DNA of 64,000 nucleotides from CAVXYG01 sp963766005 (lineage in GTDB: Bacteria; Actinomycetota; Actinomycetes; S36-B12; GCA-2699445): positions 310,001 to 374,000 of the forward strand of contig CAVXYG010000008.1 of assembly GCA_963766005.1 (NCBI GenBank), read 5' to 3'. Positions within the stretch are counted from its first letter, which is position 1; every line of letters begins with the position of its first letter. This document shows, piece by piece, positions 42,097 through 51,283 of this stretch. The position numbers were made by a program, and so were the translations under genes. The notes under the pieces were generated by a model that was not told where the DNA came from, did not search any database, and saw nothing but the letters and a program-made list of their open reading frames with translations.

Positions 42097-43131
42097 ATGA
42101 GCGCGTGCGGTAGTTCCGGGTGCGGAGGATGCGGCTGCGGTTCAGCCGGTGCGACGACGGTCCGCCGTCCCGCCGGAAGGATCGCCGATCCGTTTCACGC
42201 CGACGGCGACGCGTCCGGCTACGCTGCCGCCGCAGTGGTTCGGGAGGCGGTGGCGCTGTTGCGCGAGGCTGGCGTCCCCTCGCCGGCCGCCGACGGCGCC
42301 GTCCTCACCGGCCACGTCCTCGGCATCGCTGCCGCCACGCTGGTCGCTGCCCCCACCATCACCGAGAAGGCTCGGGACGCGGTGCTCGATGCCGCTCGTC
42401 GCAGGGCACAGCGCGAACCGCTGCAGCACATCACCGGTGAAGCAGGGTTCCGACACCTTGACCTGTACGTCGGTCCGGGAGTCTTTGTCCCGCGGCCGGA
42501 GACCGAGGTCGTGGTCGAGGCTGCGCTGGCCCAGCTCCCGGCAGCTGGACCGGCGCGCGTGGTGGATATGGGGGCCGGATCGGGGGCGGTCAGCCTCGCG
42601 CTTGCCACCGAGCGGCCGGAAACGACGGTGTTCGCGGTGGAGCTCGACGCCGGTGCGGTCCCGTGGCTGACCCAGAACATCATGCGGCACGCCGAACCGC
42701 TGCGCAGCCGTGGTTCGCGGATCACCGTGGTGCTCGGCGACGCAGGCTCGTTCTGCGATGACGGTCAGCCCGGGGCGACGCTGACGGGGACGGTCGACCT
42801 GGTCGTGGCGAATCCGCCCTACATCCCCGACGACCTGCGGCCGCGCGACCCCGAGGTGGCCGAGTACGATCCGCCCCTGGCCCTGTACGGCGGCCCGGAC
42901 GGCCTCGATGTCGTCCGCCGCTGGCTCGACGCAGCGGCGGAGCTGCTGGCCCCCGGCGCGGCACTGGTGATGGAGCACGGCGACCTGCAGGGCGGCGACG
43001 ACGGGGTCCCCGGCCTGCTCGCGCGCCACGAGGATGTCCTCACCGGGGGTCCGGTCTGGAGCAGCGTCACCGATCACCTCGATCTGACCGGTCGTTCCCG
43101 CTACACGGTGGCCCGGCGCGCACGGCGCTGA
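42097..43131 (+). CDS. prmC: Release factor glutamine methyltransferase with Cys-rich N-terminus
   Basis: 344 residues. The SAM-binding motif is VVDMGAGSGAVSLALA, and the catalytic NPPY is in LVVANPPYIPDDL. The N-terminal helical domain includes REPLQHITGEAGF and FVPRPETEVVVEAAL. It methylates the GGQ Gln of release factors. The predicted N-terminus is odd: MSACGSSGCGGCGCG carries four Cys in the first 15 residues, about 50 residues before the usual PrmC start. The gene follows prfA by 2 nt, so this start has good operon spacing; a later in-frame start cannot be excluded. Confidence 0.92.
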   Translation: MSACGSSGCGGCGCGSAGATTVRRPAGRIADPFHADGDASGYAAAAVVREAVALLREAGVPSPAADGAVLTGHVLGIAAATLVAAPTITEKARDAVLDAARRRAQREPLQHITGEAGFRHLDLYVGPGVFVPRPETEVVVEAALAQLPAAGPARVVDMGAGSGAVSLALATERPETTVFAVELDAGAVPWLTQNIMRHAEPLRSRGSRITVVLGDAGSFCDDGQPGATLTGTVDLVVANPPYIPDDLRPRDPEVAEYDPPLALYGGPDGLDVVRRWLDAAAELLAPGAALVMEHGDLQGGDDGVPGLLARHEDVLTGGPVWSSVTDHLDLTGRSRYTVARRARR

Positions 43132-43133
43132 TC

Positions 43134-43749
43134 ATGCGCACGCTGGACTGCCGCAACCCGGCCGATCGGCAGACCGCCGTGCTCAGCGCGGTGCGCGCGG
43201 CGAAGAACGGGCGACTCGTCGTCCTCCCCGCCGAGACCGGCTACCTGCTGGCCTCCGATGCCTTCAGCGGCGCCGGCGTGGCTGCCCTGCAGGCGCGCCA
43301 AGCAGTTGGCACCCGGCACTTCCATGGGTGTCCTCGTCGGGCACCTGTCTGGAGTCCACGGCATCGCCGCAGGGCTGCCAGGCGCGGCCCTGGACCTGAT
43401 GTCCGCCTTCTGGCCGGGCCAACTGGGTCTCTTGGTGCGTACGCAGCCGTCGCTGCACTGGACCGTGCCCACCGACCGCTGCGTCGTGCGCATGCCGCTG
43501 CACCCGGTCCTGCTCGATGTCGTCACCGCGGTCGGGCCGATGGTCTACTCCGCGGTCGTGACGCCGCAGGACCTGGCGGCCCCGGCGGTGCTGCTCGACT
43601 GCGGCGACCGACCCGCGGGGCCCGGCGCAACCCTCGTCGATGCGCTGTCCCCGACGTTGCGCCTGATCCGGGCCGGCGCGGTGCCCGTCGAGCGGTTGCG
43701 GGCAGTCGCCCCGGACTTGGTGCTGCCGCAGGATGCGGCCTTGTCGTGA
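43134..43749 (+). CDS. Sua5/YrdC/YwlC-family protein, one apparent +1 frameshift
   Basis: N-terminal frame: AVRAAKNGRLVVLPAETGYL..DAFSGAGVAAL. The frame shifts by one base near 43283-43300 and continues RAKQLAPGTSMGVLVGHLSG to the end, WPGQLGLLVRTQ.. and AVLLDCGD. Removing one base gives 204 residues. The family makes L-threonylcarbamoyladenylate for tRNA t6A. The canonical PTDTVYGL motif is replaced by PAETGYLL, and the Lys/Arg-rich S-x-R loop differs, so activity is less certain than position. Its position between prmC and the glyA/wecA genes matches Rv1301. Confidence 0.8.
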
Positions 43750-43836
43750 CCGCGCCGCTTGATCGTACCGATGCCAGCCGGCCGTAGACTGGACGCGACC
43801 CGTGCCATCGGCCCTCGGACCACCCAGGAGCAGCAG

Positions 43837-45108
43837 ATGACCCATGCGACGACCCCGTTCTGGGGACCGGACTTCGGCGCCTTGCAGTCCGAGGATCCTG
43901 AGATCGCCGGCATCATCATGGCTGAGCTCGAGCGGCAGCGCAGCGGCCTGCAACTGATCGCGAGCGAGAACTTCACCAGCCCGGCTGTCCTGGCGGCGCT
44001 GGGCTCGACGCTGTCGAACAAGTACGCCGAGGGCTACCCCGGCCGCCGCTACTACGGCGGATGCGAGGAGGTCGACAAAGCCGAGCTCATCGGGATCGCC
44101 CGCGCCAAGGAGCTCTTCGGCGCCGAGCACGCCAATCTGCAGCCCCACTCCGGGGCCAGCGCGAACATCGCTGCCTACGGGGCCTTCGTGAAGCCGGGGG
44201 AGACGGTCCTGGCGATGAGCCTGCCCCATGGCGGTCACCTGACCCACGGGTCCCGGGTGAACTTCTCCGGCAAGTGGTTCAACGTCGTCTCCTACGGCGT
44301 GCACCGCGACACCGAGCTCATCGACTACGACGAGGTCCGCGACATCGCGCTGCGAGAGCGGCCCAAGATGATCATCTGCGGGGCCACGGCCTACTCCCGC
44401 CTTATCGACTTCGCCGCCTTCCGCGGGATCGCCGACGAGGTCGGCGCCGTGCTCCTGGTGGATGCCGCCCATTTCATCGGCCTCGTCGCGGGCAAGGCCA
44501 TCCCCAGCCCGGTGCCGTACGCCGATGTCGTGACCTTCACCACGCACAAGGTCCTGCGCGGTCCGCGCGGCGGAATGATCCTGTCGCGTGCCGAGCACGC
44601 CGCCGCCATCGACAAGGCGGTGTTCCCGATGATGCAGGGCGGTCCCCTGATGCACGCCGTCGCCGCCAAGGCGGTTGCGCTGCGCGAGGCCGCCACGCCG
44701 CAGTACCAGTCCTACGCCCGCCAGGTCATCAGCAACGCCCGCGCATTGTCCGACGGGCTGGCGGCGGCAGGGATGCGGCCGGTCTCGGGCGGCACCGACA
44801 CCCATCTGGTCCTGGTGGACCTGCAGCAGACCGGGGTCACCGGCGCTGAGGCCGAGGCCCGATGCGGTGCAGCCCGTATCACGCTGAACAAGAACGCGAT
44901 CCCGTACGACCCCAGGCCCCCGGCAGTCGCCTCGGGAATCCGCGTGGGCACACCGGCGGTCACGACGCAGGGCATGGACGAGCAGGATATGTCGCAGGTC
45001 GCAGCGCTGATCGGTGCGGCCGTCGCCGACGCCGACGGCTCGCTCGCGCCGTCGCTGGCGCGCGACGTTGCGGCGCTGGTCGCGCAGAACCCCGCCTACG
45101 AGCGCTGA
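43837..45108 (+). CDS. glyA: Serine hydroxymethyltransferase
   Basis: 423 residues from the ATG at 43837 (aggag site 7 nt upstream). Typical SHMT blocks: QLIASENFTSPAVL, NKYAEGYPGRRYYGGCEEVD, LQPHSGASANIAAY and the PLP Lys in TFTTHKVLRGPRGGM (usual form THKTLRGPRGG). It interconverts serine and glycine with tetrahydrofolate. The gene sits inside the otherwise Rv1301-Rv1302-like gap between sua5 and wecA. A TAGACT box about 45 bp upstream may drive it separately. Confidence 0.95.
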   Translation: MTHATTPFWGPDFGALQSEDPEIAGIIMAELERQRSGLQLIASENFTSPAVLAALGSTLSNKYAEGYPGRRYYGGCEEVDKAELIGIARAKELFGAEHANLQPHSGASANIAAYGAFVKPGETVLAMSLPHGGHLTHGSRVNFSGKWFNVVSYGVHRDTELIDYDEVRDIALRERPKMIICGATAYSRLIDFAAFRGIADEVGAVLLVDAAHFIGLVAGKAIPSPVPYADVVTFTTHKVLRGPRGGMILSRAEHAAAIDKAVFPMMQGGPLMHAVAAKAVALREAATPQYQSYARQVISNARALSDGLAAAGMRPVSGGTDTHLVLVDLQQTGVTGAEAEARCGAARITLNKNAIPYDPRPPAVASGIRVGTPAVTTQGMDEQDMSQVAALIGAAVADADGSLAPSLARDVAALVAQNPAYER

Positions 45109-45113
45109 CCCCC

Positions 45114-45119
45114 TAGGGT
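45114..45119 (+). promoter_or_regulatory. -10 box (TAGGGT) of a probable leaderless wecA promoter
   Basis: TAGGGT ends 6 nt before the GTG at 45126. The box lies in the 17-bp gap after glyA, so wecA can start its own leaderless transcript. Confidence 0.5.
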
Positions 45120-45125
45120 GATCGT

Positions 45126-46223
45126 GTGCGTGAGTACCTGCTGTGCATGCTGGCTGCTGCAGCCCTCACGTATCTTGTGACACCGGCGGCCCGCCGGTTC
45201 GCCATCCGCTTCGGCGCGATCGCCGAAGTGCGCGACCGCGACGTTCATGCGTCCCCGACGCCGCGGCTTGGAGGGTTGGCGATCTTCGTCGGGCTGCTGT
45301 CGGCTCTCGTGTTCGCCAGCCAGCTGCCACTGATGCAGACGGTCTTCGACCGGGACACCGGCACCGCCACCGCCCTGCTCGCCAGCATGGTGGTGCTGGT
45401 CGCCGTCGGGGTCGTCGACGACCGGTGGGGCCTGGATGCGCCCACGAAGTTCGCCGGCCAGGTCCTGGCCGCCGGCATCCTGGCCTACGGCGGCATCTCG
45501 GTCGCCTGGCTGCCCATCGGCGGTGTCTTCGTCCTGGATCCGCTGACCAGCGTCCTGATCACGGTGCTGATCGTGGTGACCACGGTGAACGCGATCAACT
45601 TCGTGGACGGTCTCGACGGTCTGGCTGCGGGCATTGCCGCCATCTCGGCCTCAGCGTTCTTCGCCTATTCCTACCTGCTCTCGGTGGTGGAGGGCTTCGA
45701 GCGCGCGACGCTGTCCACCCTGGTCTCGGCGTCGCTCGTCGGCGCCTGTGTCGGTTTCCTGCCGCACAACTTCTATCGGGCGCGACTGTTCATGGGCGAT
45801 ACCGGATCGATGCTCATCGGGCTCATCCTCGCCACGTCGACCATCACCTTGCTGGGCAGGGTGGATCCCAACGCGCTGGCCGGCGTGACCGTGCTTCCGG
45901 CGCTGCTGCCGCTGGTCCTGCCTGTGGCGGTGCTGGCGATCCCGTTCCTGGACCTGGTCCTCGCGGTGGTCCGGCGCACGTGGGCGGGCCAGTCGCCGTT
46001 CCATCCGGACAAGGGCCACCTGCATCATCGGATCCTGGAGCGGGGGCACTCGCAGACCAGGGCCGTGCTGCTGATGTACGCGTGGGCGGCCACACTGGCG
46101 GGGACGGTGGTGGCCATGGCGTTCATCCCGATCCCGTGGGCACTGGCCATCGGTGCGGTAATGCTCGCACTGCTGGTCGCGGCACTGCGCGCTCCGGCGC
46201 GCGCGGCTTTGACCGAGGCCTGA
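45126..46223 (+). CDS. wecA: Undecaprenyl/decaprenyl-phosphate sugar-1-phosphate transferase (WecA/Rfe/TagO family)
   Basis: 365 residues, about ten transmembrane helices. Conserved acidic motifs: VGVVDDRWGLDAPTK, NAINFVDGLDGLAAG and FMGDTGSMLIG. The cytosolic His-rich loop PDKGHLHHRILERGHSQ is diagnostic for the polyprenyl-phosphate GlcNAc-1-P transferase branch rather than MraY. It starts linkage-unit synthesis for wall polysaccharides (arabinogalactan, teichoic or teichuronic acids). The position upstream of atpB matches rfe (Rv1302). Confidence 0.92.
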   Translation: MREYLLCMLAAAALTYLVTPAARRFAIRFGAIAEVRDRDVHASPTPRLGGLAIFVGLLSALVFASQLPLMQTVFDRDTGTATALLASMVVLVAVGVVDDRWGLDAPTKFAGQVLAAGILAYGGISVAWLPIGGVFVLDPLTSVLITVLIVVTTVNAINFVDGLDGLAAGIAAISASAFFAYSYLLSVVEGFERATLSTLVSASLVGACVGFLPHNFYRARLFMGDTGSMLIGLILATSTITLLGRVDPNALAGVTVLPALLPLVLPVAVLAIPFLDLVLAVVRRTWAGQSPFHPDKGHLHHRILERGHSQTRAVLLMYAWAATLAGTVVAMAFIPIPWALAIGAVMLALLVAALRAPARAALTEA

Positions 46224-46245
46224 CGAGGGAGACGAGGCAGCGACG

Positions 46246-46737
46246 ATGGGGGAGAGCATGCTGGACGGACCGAAGACGACGGCGCACTCGCCGCAGAGCC
46301 TGCTGCGGCCGATGAGATCGGTACTGCGGTGGGGAGTGCTCGGCGGACTCGTCGGCCTGCCAGCGGCGGTGGGCATCGGGTACCTGATCGCCGCGGGGCC
46401 CGGCGCCTGGGGCGCGCTGCTCGGATTCGGCATCTCCGTGATGTTCTTCACCATCACCGCCGGGGTGGCGATGCTCACTGCGCGACTGCAGCCGCAATGG
46501 CTCGGCCTGGCGGTCATGGGCTCGTGGTTGCTGAAGTTGGTGGGCCTCATCGTCGTGATGGCCATGCTGGATTCCGCGGACTTCTACGACCGCGGGGTGT
46601 TCTTCGGTGCACTGCTGATCTCCACGTTCGGCTACCTGGTCATGGAGGCCCTGGTCGTCTCCCGGACGCGCGTGCTCTACGTCGAGACCGAATTTGCGCC
46701 GGCAGCGGCCTCCGATCCGGCCGCCGGGCGCTCGTGA
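46246..46737 (+). CDS. Membrane protein upstream of the ATP synthase operon (Rv1303-like position)
   Basis: 163 residues with four hydrophobic helices (VLGGLVGLPAAVGIGYLIAA, LLGFGISVMFFTITAGVAML, the MGSWLLKLVGLIVVMAML helix and the FFGALLISTFGYLVMEALVV helix). The pattern resembles AtpI-like proteins thought to help c-ring assembly or ion supply. Its location between wecA and the atp genes matches Rv1303. Start ATG at 46246. Confidence 0.75.
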   Translation: MGESMLDGPKTTAHSPQSLLRPMRSVLRWGVLGGLVGLPAAVGIGYLIAAGPGAWGALLGFGISVMFFTITAGVAMLTARLQPQWLGLAVMGSWLLKLVGLIVVMAMLDSADFYDRGVFFGALLISTFGYLVMEALVVSRTRVLYVETEFAPAAASDPAAGRS

Positions 46738-46789
46738 TCGAGTCGATCCCTGGTGCGATCCGGCCGGGAGCGGGCAACTGCCTCTGTGC

Positions 46790-46795
46790 TAGGTT
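46790..46795 (+). promoter_or_regulatory. -10 box (TAGGTT) of a probable atp-operon promoter
   Basis: TAGGTT ends 8 nt before the ATG at 46804. It is the likeliest promoter for the whole atp operon, with a leaderless or nearly leaderless first cistron. Confidence 0.5.
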
Positions 46796-46803
46796 GACCC
46801 CTG

Positions 46804-47046
46804 ATGAATGAACGTTCCGATCATGGCAACGGACCGGATCAGGCAGCACGTTCCCGGGTCATGGTGAGCGAGCACGATGCCTGGGGCATGGTCTCGACGC
46901 TGGTTGCCGGTCCCGTAGTGTGGGGCCTGATCGGAGCCGGCGTCGATCTGTTGGCGGGGACCCACCGGGTGTTCCTCGCTGTCGGTGTCGTCGTCGGCTT
47001 CGTCATGTCGTTCTACATCACGTATTTCCGCTACGGCCGCCTCTGA
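46804..47046 (+). CDS. AtpZ/AtpI-like small membrane protein
   Basis: 80 residues with two transmembrane helices (SEHDAWGMVSTLVAGPVVWG then LAVGVVVGFVMSFYITYF) joined by a short loop. This is the form of the small AtpZ/AtpI putative F0 gene regulators. It is directly upstream of atpB (23-bp gap). It probably assists F0 assembly. Confidence 0.75.
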   Translation: MNERSDHGNGPDQAARSRVMVSEHDAWGMVSTLVAGPVVWGLIGAGVDLLAGTHRVFLAVGVVVGFVMSFYITYFRYGRL

Positions 47047-47069
47047 GCGGCTCGACCCAGGGAGTCTCG

Positions 47070-47882
47070 GTGATTGCTCTGCCAAGCGCGGTCGCCGCCG
47101 CAGGCGGTGACGGCGAGGGGTTCCATGCTCCCACCCTGGAGGACTTCTTCCCGGGTCCGTTGCTGTTCGAGGGCACGCCGCTGGCGATGACGCGGATCAA
47201 CCTCCTGACCTTGCTGATGACCGGCTTGCTGTCGCTGCTGCTGGTCGCCGCCTTCGCTCGGCCCAAGGTCGTGCCGACCGGGCTGCAGAACTTCGCGGAG
47301 TTCGCGATCGTCGGGATGCGCAAGGCGATCGTGTGGGAAGTGCTCGGCGAGAAGGGCAAGAAGTACGCGCCCTACTTGTTGTCGATGTTCTTCTTGATCC
47401 TGTTCTTCAACGCCACCGGCGTCCTGCCGCTGATGCACATTCCGGTGAGTTCCGTGATCGGCGTGCCACTGGTCTTCGCCGCGGTGGCATGGGTGGTGTT
47501 CAACGTCGCCGGCATCCGCGCTCTGGGAGGGTTCTGGCCCTACCTCAAGACGAGCGTGGCACCGCCCGGAATCCCGCCGGCCCTGTACGTCCTGGTCGTC
47601 CCGATCGAGTTCGTGTCCACGTTCATCCTGCGACCGTTCACTCTCGCAGTTCGTCTGATGGCCAACATGATGTCCGGCCACATCCTGCTCGTGCTGTTCT
47701 TCAGCGCCACGTCGTACTTCTTGTTCGAGCTCGACGGGTTCTTGAAGATCGCAGCCGTGCCGACCTTCGCCTTCGGATTGGCGTTCACGCTGTTCGAACT
47801 GCTCATCATCTTCCTGCAGGCCTACATCTTCACGCTGCTGACCGCCGTCTACATCGACGGGGCCACCAGCGCGGAGCACTGA
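47070..47882 (+). CDS. atpB: ATP synthase subunit a
   Basis: 270 residues, GTG start with a ggagt site. The essential Arg of helix 4 lies in FILRPFTLAVRLMANMMSGH, and the conserved C-terminal helix has FELLIIFLQAYIFTLLTAVYI. It forms the proton half-channels against the c-ring. The longer frame upstream is a shadow of the AtpZ-like gene. Confidence 0.96.
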   Translation: MIALPSAVAAAGGDGEGFHAPTLEDFFPGPLLFEGTPLAMTRINLLTLLMTGLLSLLLVAAFARPKVVPTGLQNFAEFAIVGMRKAIVWEVLGEKGKKYAPYLLSMFFLILFFNATGVLPLMHIPVSSVIGVPLVFAAVAWVVFNVAGIRALGGFWPYLKTSVAPPGIPPALYVLVVPIEFVSTFILRPFTLAVRLMANMMSGHILLVLFFSATSYFLFELDGFLKIAAVPTFAFGLAFTLFELLIIFLQAYIFTLLTAVYIDGATSAEH

Positions 47883-47928
47883 TCGACGCTCGGACACCTC
47901 GCCGCGCGCCAACTCGAAAGGATCCAGA

Positions 47929-48153
47929 ATGGAACTGCTCGCCGAGCTCAACGGCAACGTCAACTCCATGGGCTATGGCCTTGCCGCCATCGGCCCGGGC
48001 ATTGGTATCGGCATCGTCGTCGGCAAGACCATCGAGGGCATCGCCCGGCAGCCCGAGGCCACCGGCGTGCTGCGCACCAACATGTTCCTCGGCATCGCCT
48101 TCACCGAGGCCTTGGCCCTGATCGGCCTGGTTGCGGGCTTCCTGTTCACCTGA
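47929..48153 (+). CDS. atpE: ATP synthase subunit c
   Basis: 74 residues, two helices. Polar loop ARQPEATGVLR, Gly-rich helix GLAAIGPGIGIGIVVGK and the proton-carrying Glu60 in GIAFTEALALIG. An aaagga site precedes the ATG. It forms the membrane rotor ring. Confidence 0.97.
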   Translation: MELLAELNGNVNSMGYGLAAIGPGIGIGIVVGKTIEGIARQPEATGVLRTNMFLGIAFTEALALIGLVAGFLFT

Positions 48154-48208
48154 TCGACCGTTCCGTCCACCCCCGGGCGACCGGGCAGAGCAGCGAAGAG
48201 GCAAGATC

Positions 48209-48773
48209 ATGACTTGGTCACTGGCTACAGGGGTCGCTGCGGCGGTGTCCGCCGCGAGCGAGGGTGAGACCGAGAACCCCCTGCTCCCAGCGATGTTACG
48301 ACATCATTTGGGGCGGTCTGTCCTTCCTGATCATCTTCCTGCTGTTCTGGAAGTACGTCATGCCGCGGCTGCGGACGATCATGGCGGAGCGGACGGAACA
48401 GATCGAAGGCGGGATGGCCAAGGCCGAGCAGATGCAGGCTGAGGCCAAGGACTCGCTGCGGCAGTACCAGGCGCAACTGGCGCGGGCCCGCGACGAGGCG
48501 ACATCGATCCGGGAGCGCGCTGAGTCGGAGAAGTTGCAGATCATCGCCGAGGCTCGGCGTGAGGCCGAGATGGCCGCCGCTGCGATCCAGGCCAACGCCG
48601 CGGCCCAGATTCAGGCGGAGCGGGCGAAGGCGACCGCAGATCTGCGCAAGGACGCTGGCACGGTGGCCACCGACCTCGCGGAGCGAATCATCGGGGAGTC
48701 CCTGGACCGCGATCGCTCGCGAGCGGTCGTCGATCGCTTCATCGCTGAGCTGGAGCAGGCGGGTCGGTCCTGA
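48209..48773 (+). CDS. atpF: ATP synthase subunit b, one apparent +1 frameshift
   Basis: Starts at the ATG at 48209 (MTWSLATGVAAAVSAASEGE, TENPLLPA). An extra T near 48294-48297 shifts the frame, after which YDIIWGGLSFLIIFLLFWKY (the membrane anchor) and the long charged helix continue to the stop at 48773. Deleting one base yields 187 residues, a normal b subunit. The stop overlaps the atpH start. It is an essential stator subunit; assembly error is the best explanation. Confidence 0.93.
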
Positions 48774-49582
48774 TGCTCGGCTCGTCGCGCACCTCGTTGA
48801 CCCTGCTGAAGGAGGCCGTCGACGCGGCCTTCGACGATCCGGGTCTGGGCGCAGCCGGTTCAGACCTGCTTGCCATCACCGACCTGCTCACTCAGGAGAA
48901 GTCGCTGCGGCAGACTCTGGCCGACGGGGGCCTCAGCGAGGCTGATCGGCGTGGGATCCTGCGGCAGTTGGTGGCAGAGCAGGTCTCGCCGCTGGCCCTC
49001 GATCTCGGTTCCAGCGCGGTGGCGCTGCGCTGGAGCAGCGACGCCGACCTCGTGGATGCCGTGGAATTGGCCGGGGCGTCGGCGCTGATCGGCCACAGCG
49101 AGAAGGCCGGTGCGGCCGACCGGGTCGCCGAGGAGCTCTTCCGGTTCGGCCGGGTCGTGGATTCCAATGGAGAACTGCAACTGACCTTGTCGGGCTCGGG
49201 CACGCCCATCGAGGCCAAGCAGGCGATCGTGAAGGATCTGCTCGCCGAGCAGGCCGATCCGGTCACTGTGCGGCTGGCGAGTTTCGTCGTCACCCACCTG
49301 CGCGGACGTCGCATTGACGAGGCGCTCAACACGATGGTCGATTTGGCCGCGATCCGGCGCGGTGCGTTGGCAGCGGTCGTGCGGGTGGCTCAGCCGCTGG
49401 AGGACGACCAGCGACAACGGCTGGTCGCAGCGCTGCAGCACCTGTACGGACAGCCCGTGCAACTGAGCATCGAGGTTGATCCGGACTTGGTGGGCGGGCT
49501 TTCGGTCCAGGTCGGCGACGAGTTGATCGATGGATCCCTGGCGAACAAGATCCACCAGGCACGACGCCGCTTGGCCGGCTAG
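48773..49582 (+). CDS. atpH: ATP synthase subunit delta
   Basis: 269 residues, longer than E. coli delta (177) but usual for actinobacteria. The conserved C-terminal block is RGALAAVVRVAQPLEDDQ.. then VDPDLVGGLSVQVGDELIDG. It links the b stator to F1. Unlike in mycobacteria, the b and delta subunits are not fused into one extra protein. Confidence 0.93.
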   Translation: MLGSSRTSLTLLKEAVDAAFDDPGLGAAGSDLLAITDLLTQEKSLRQTLADGGLSEADRRGILRQLVAEQVSPLALDLGSSAVALRWSSDADLVDAVELAGASALIGHSEKAGAADRVAEELFRFGRVVDSNGELQLTLSGSGTPIEAKQAIVKDLLAEQADPVTVRLASFVVTHLRGRRIDEALNTMVDLAAIRRGALAAVVRVAQPLEDDQRQRLVAALQHLYGQPVQLSIEVDPDLVGGLSVQVGDELIDGSLANKIHQARRRLAG

Positions 49583-49642
49583 TTCACAACAGCAACGACT
49601 CGCCGGGGCGATCCCTGGCTCGAAGAGAGGGAGCGAGCGACC

Positions 49643-51280
49643 ATGACGGAGCTCACCATCCGACCGGATGCCATCCGGGAGGCCATCGAGCGCAACGTGG
49701 CCTCCTTCACCGCGACCAGCGCCCGCGACGAGGTCGGCCGGGTCGTCGAGACCGGTGACGGGATCGCCCGCGTCGAGGGCCTGCACTCGGCCATGACCAA
49801 CGAGTTGCTGGAGTTTCACGGAGGCCTGCTCGGCCTGGCGTTGAACCTCGACGTGCGAGAGATCGGTGCGGTGCTCTTGGGCGATGGTTCGCAGATTGAG
49901 GAGGGGCAGCCGGTGAAGCGCACCGGTGAGGTGCTCTCGGTGCCCGTCGGCGACGGGTACCTCGGTCGCGTGGTCAACCCCCTCGGCGAGCCCATCGACG
50001 GCATGGGCGAGATCGCCACCGATGCTCGACGGGCACTGGAACTGCAGGCGCCCAACGTCGTCATGCGGCAGCCTGTGAAGGAGTCGCTGCTCACCGGGAT
50101 CAAGGCCATTGACGCCATGACCGCCATCGGCCGCGGTCAGCGCCAGCTGATCATCGGCGACCGGCAGACCGGCAAGACCGCGGTTTGCATCGACACGATC
50201 CTCGCCCAGAAGGCCAACTGGGCCTCCGGCGATCCGAAGAAGCAGGTGCGCTGCATCTACGTGGCCATCGGCCAGAAGGGCTCGACGATCGCCGGCGTGA
50301 AGGGCGCGCTGGAGGAGTACGGCGCGATGGAGTACACGACCATCGTCGCTGCGCCCGCCTCCGACAACGCGGGCTTCAAGTACCTTGCCCCGTACACGGG
50401 TTCGGCGATCGGCCAGCACTGGATGTACCAGGGCAAGCACGTCCTGATCGTGTTCGACGACCTGAGCAAGCAGGCAGAGGCCTACCGCGCGGTCTCGCTG
50501 CTGCTGCGCCGCCCGCCGGGCCGCGAGGCCTACCCCGGCGACGTGTTCTACCTGCACTCGCGGTTGCTGGAACGCTGCGCCAAGCTGTCCGATGCGTTGG
50601 GCGGCGGGTCGATGACCGGGCTGCCGATCATCGAGACGAAGGCCAACGACGTGTCGGCCTACATCCCCACCAACGTCATCTCCATTACCGACGGGCAGTG
50701 CTTCCTGGAGTCGGACCTGTTCAACTCCGGAGTGCGGCCTGCGATCAACGTGGGCATCTCGGTGTCCCGCGTGGGCGGTTCGGCCCAGCCGAAGGCGATG
50801 CGCAAGGTGGCCGGTCGACTGCGGCTGGATCTGGCGCAGTTCCGCGAGTTGGAGGCCTTTGCTGCGTTCGGCTCCGATCTCGACGCGGCATCGAAGGCTC
50901 AGTTGGAGCGCGGTACGCGACTGGTCGAGCTGCTGAAGCAGCCGCAGTACCGGCCCTACGCGATGGAACGCGAGGTCGTCTCGGTGTGGTCGGGAACCTC
51001 CGGCTCCATCGACGAGGTCCCGGTCGAGGACATCCGCCGCTTTGACGGGGAGTACCTGGACTACCTCGGTCGCGAGCACGCCGGGTTGCTGGACGAGATC
51101 GCGACCACTGGGGATCTCAGCGACGAGACGATCGCCGTGCTCGAGCGGTCCATCACGGATTTCAAGAACCAGTTCCGCACCACCGAGGGGCACATCCTCG
51201 GCACCGAGGCGGAGGTCGCCGCGCTGGACGAGAGCGAGATCACGCAACAACGGATCACGCGGAAGGTGCGCAAGGGCTGA
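49643..51280 (+). CDS. atpA: ATP synthase subunit alpha
   Basis: 545 residues. Walker A GDRQTGKTA, the Arg finger in the SVSRVGGSAQP block and VVNPLGEPIDGMG. Non-catalytic nucleotide-binding subunit of F1. A gagaggga site precedes the ATG. The C-terminal 40 residues extend beyond the E. coli protein, as in other actinobacteria. Confidence 0.98.
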   Translation: MTELTIRPDAIREAIERNVASFTATSARDEVGRVVETGDGIARVEGLHSAMTNELLEFHGGLLGLALNLDVREIGAVLLGDGSQIEEGQPVKRTGEVLSVPVGDGYLGRVVNPLGEPIDGMGEIATDARRALELQAPNVVMRQPVKESLLTGIKAIDAMTAIGRGQRQLIIGDRQTGKTAVCIDTILAQKANWASGDPKKQVRCIYVAIGQKGSTIAGVKGALEEYGAMEYTTIVAAPASDNAGFKYLAPYTGSAIGQHWMYQGKHVLIVFDDLSKQAEAYRAVSLLLRRPPGREAYPGDVFYLHSRLLERCAKLSDALGGGSMTGLPIIETKANDVSAYIPTNVISITDGQCFLESDLFNSGVRPAINVGISVSRVGGSAQPKAMRKVAGRLRLDLAQFRELEAFAAFGSDLDAASKAQLERGTRLVELLKQPQYRPYAMEREVVSVWSGTSGSIDEVPVEDIRRFDGEYLDYLGREHAGLLDEIATTGDLSDETIAVLERSITDFKNQFRTTEGHILGTEAEVAALDESEITQQRITRKVRKG

Positions 51281-51283
51281 CCC

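Noticed and set aside
48209..48773. Programmed ribosomal frameshifting in atpF, thrB or guaA
   Set aside because: No slippery heptamer or downstream structure is evident, the sites are unrelated to each other, and none of these genes is known to need frameshifting; indel errors explain all of them.
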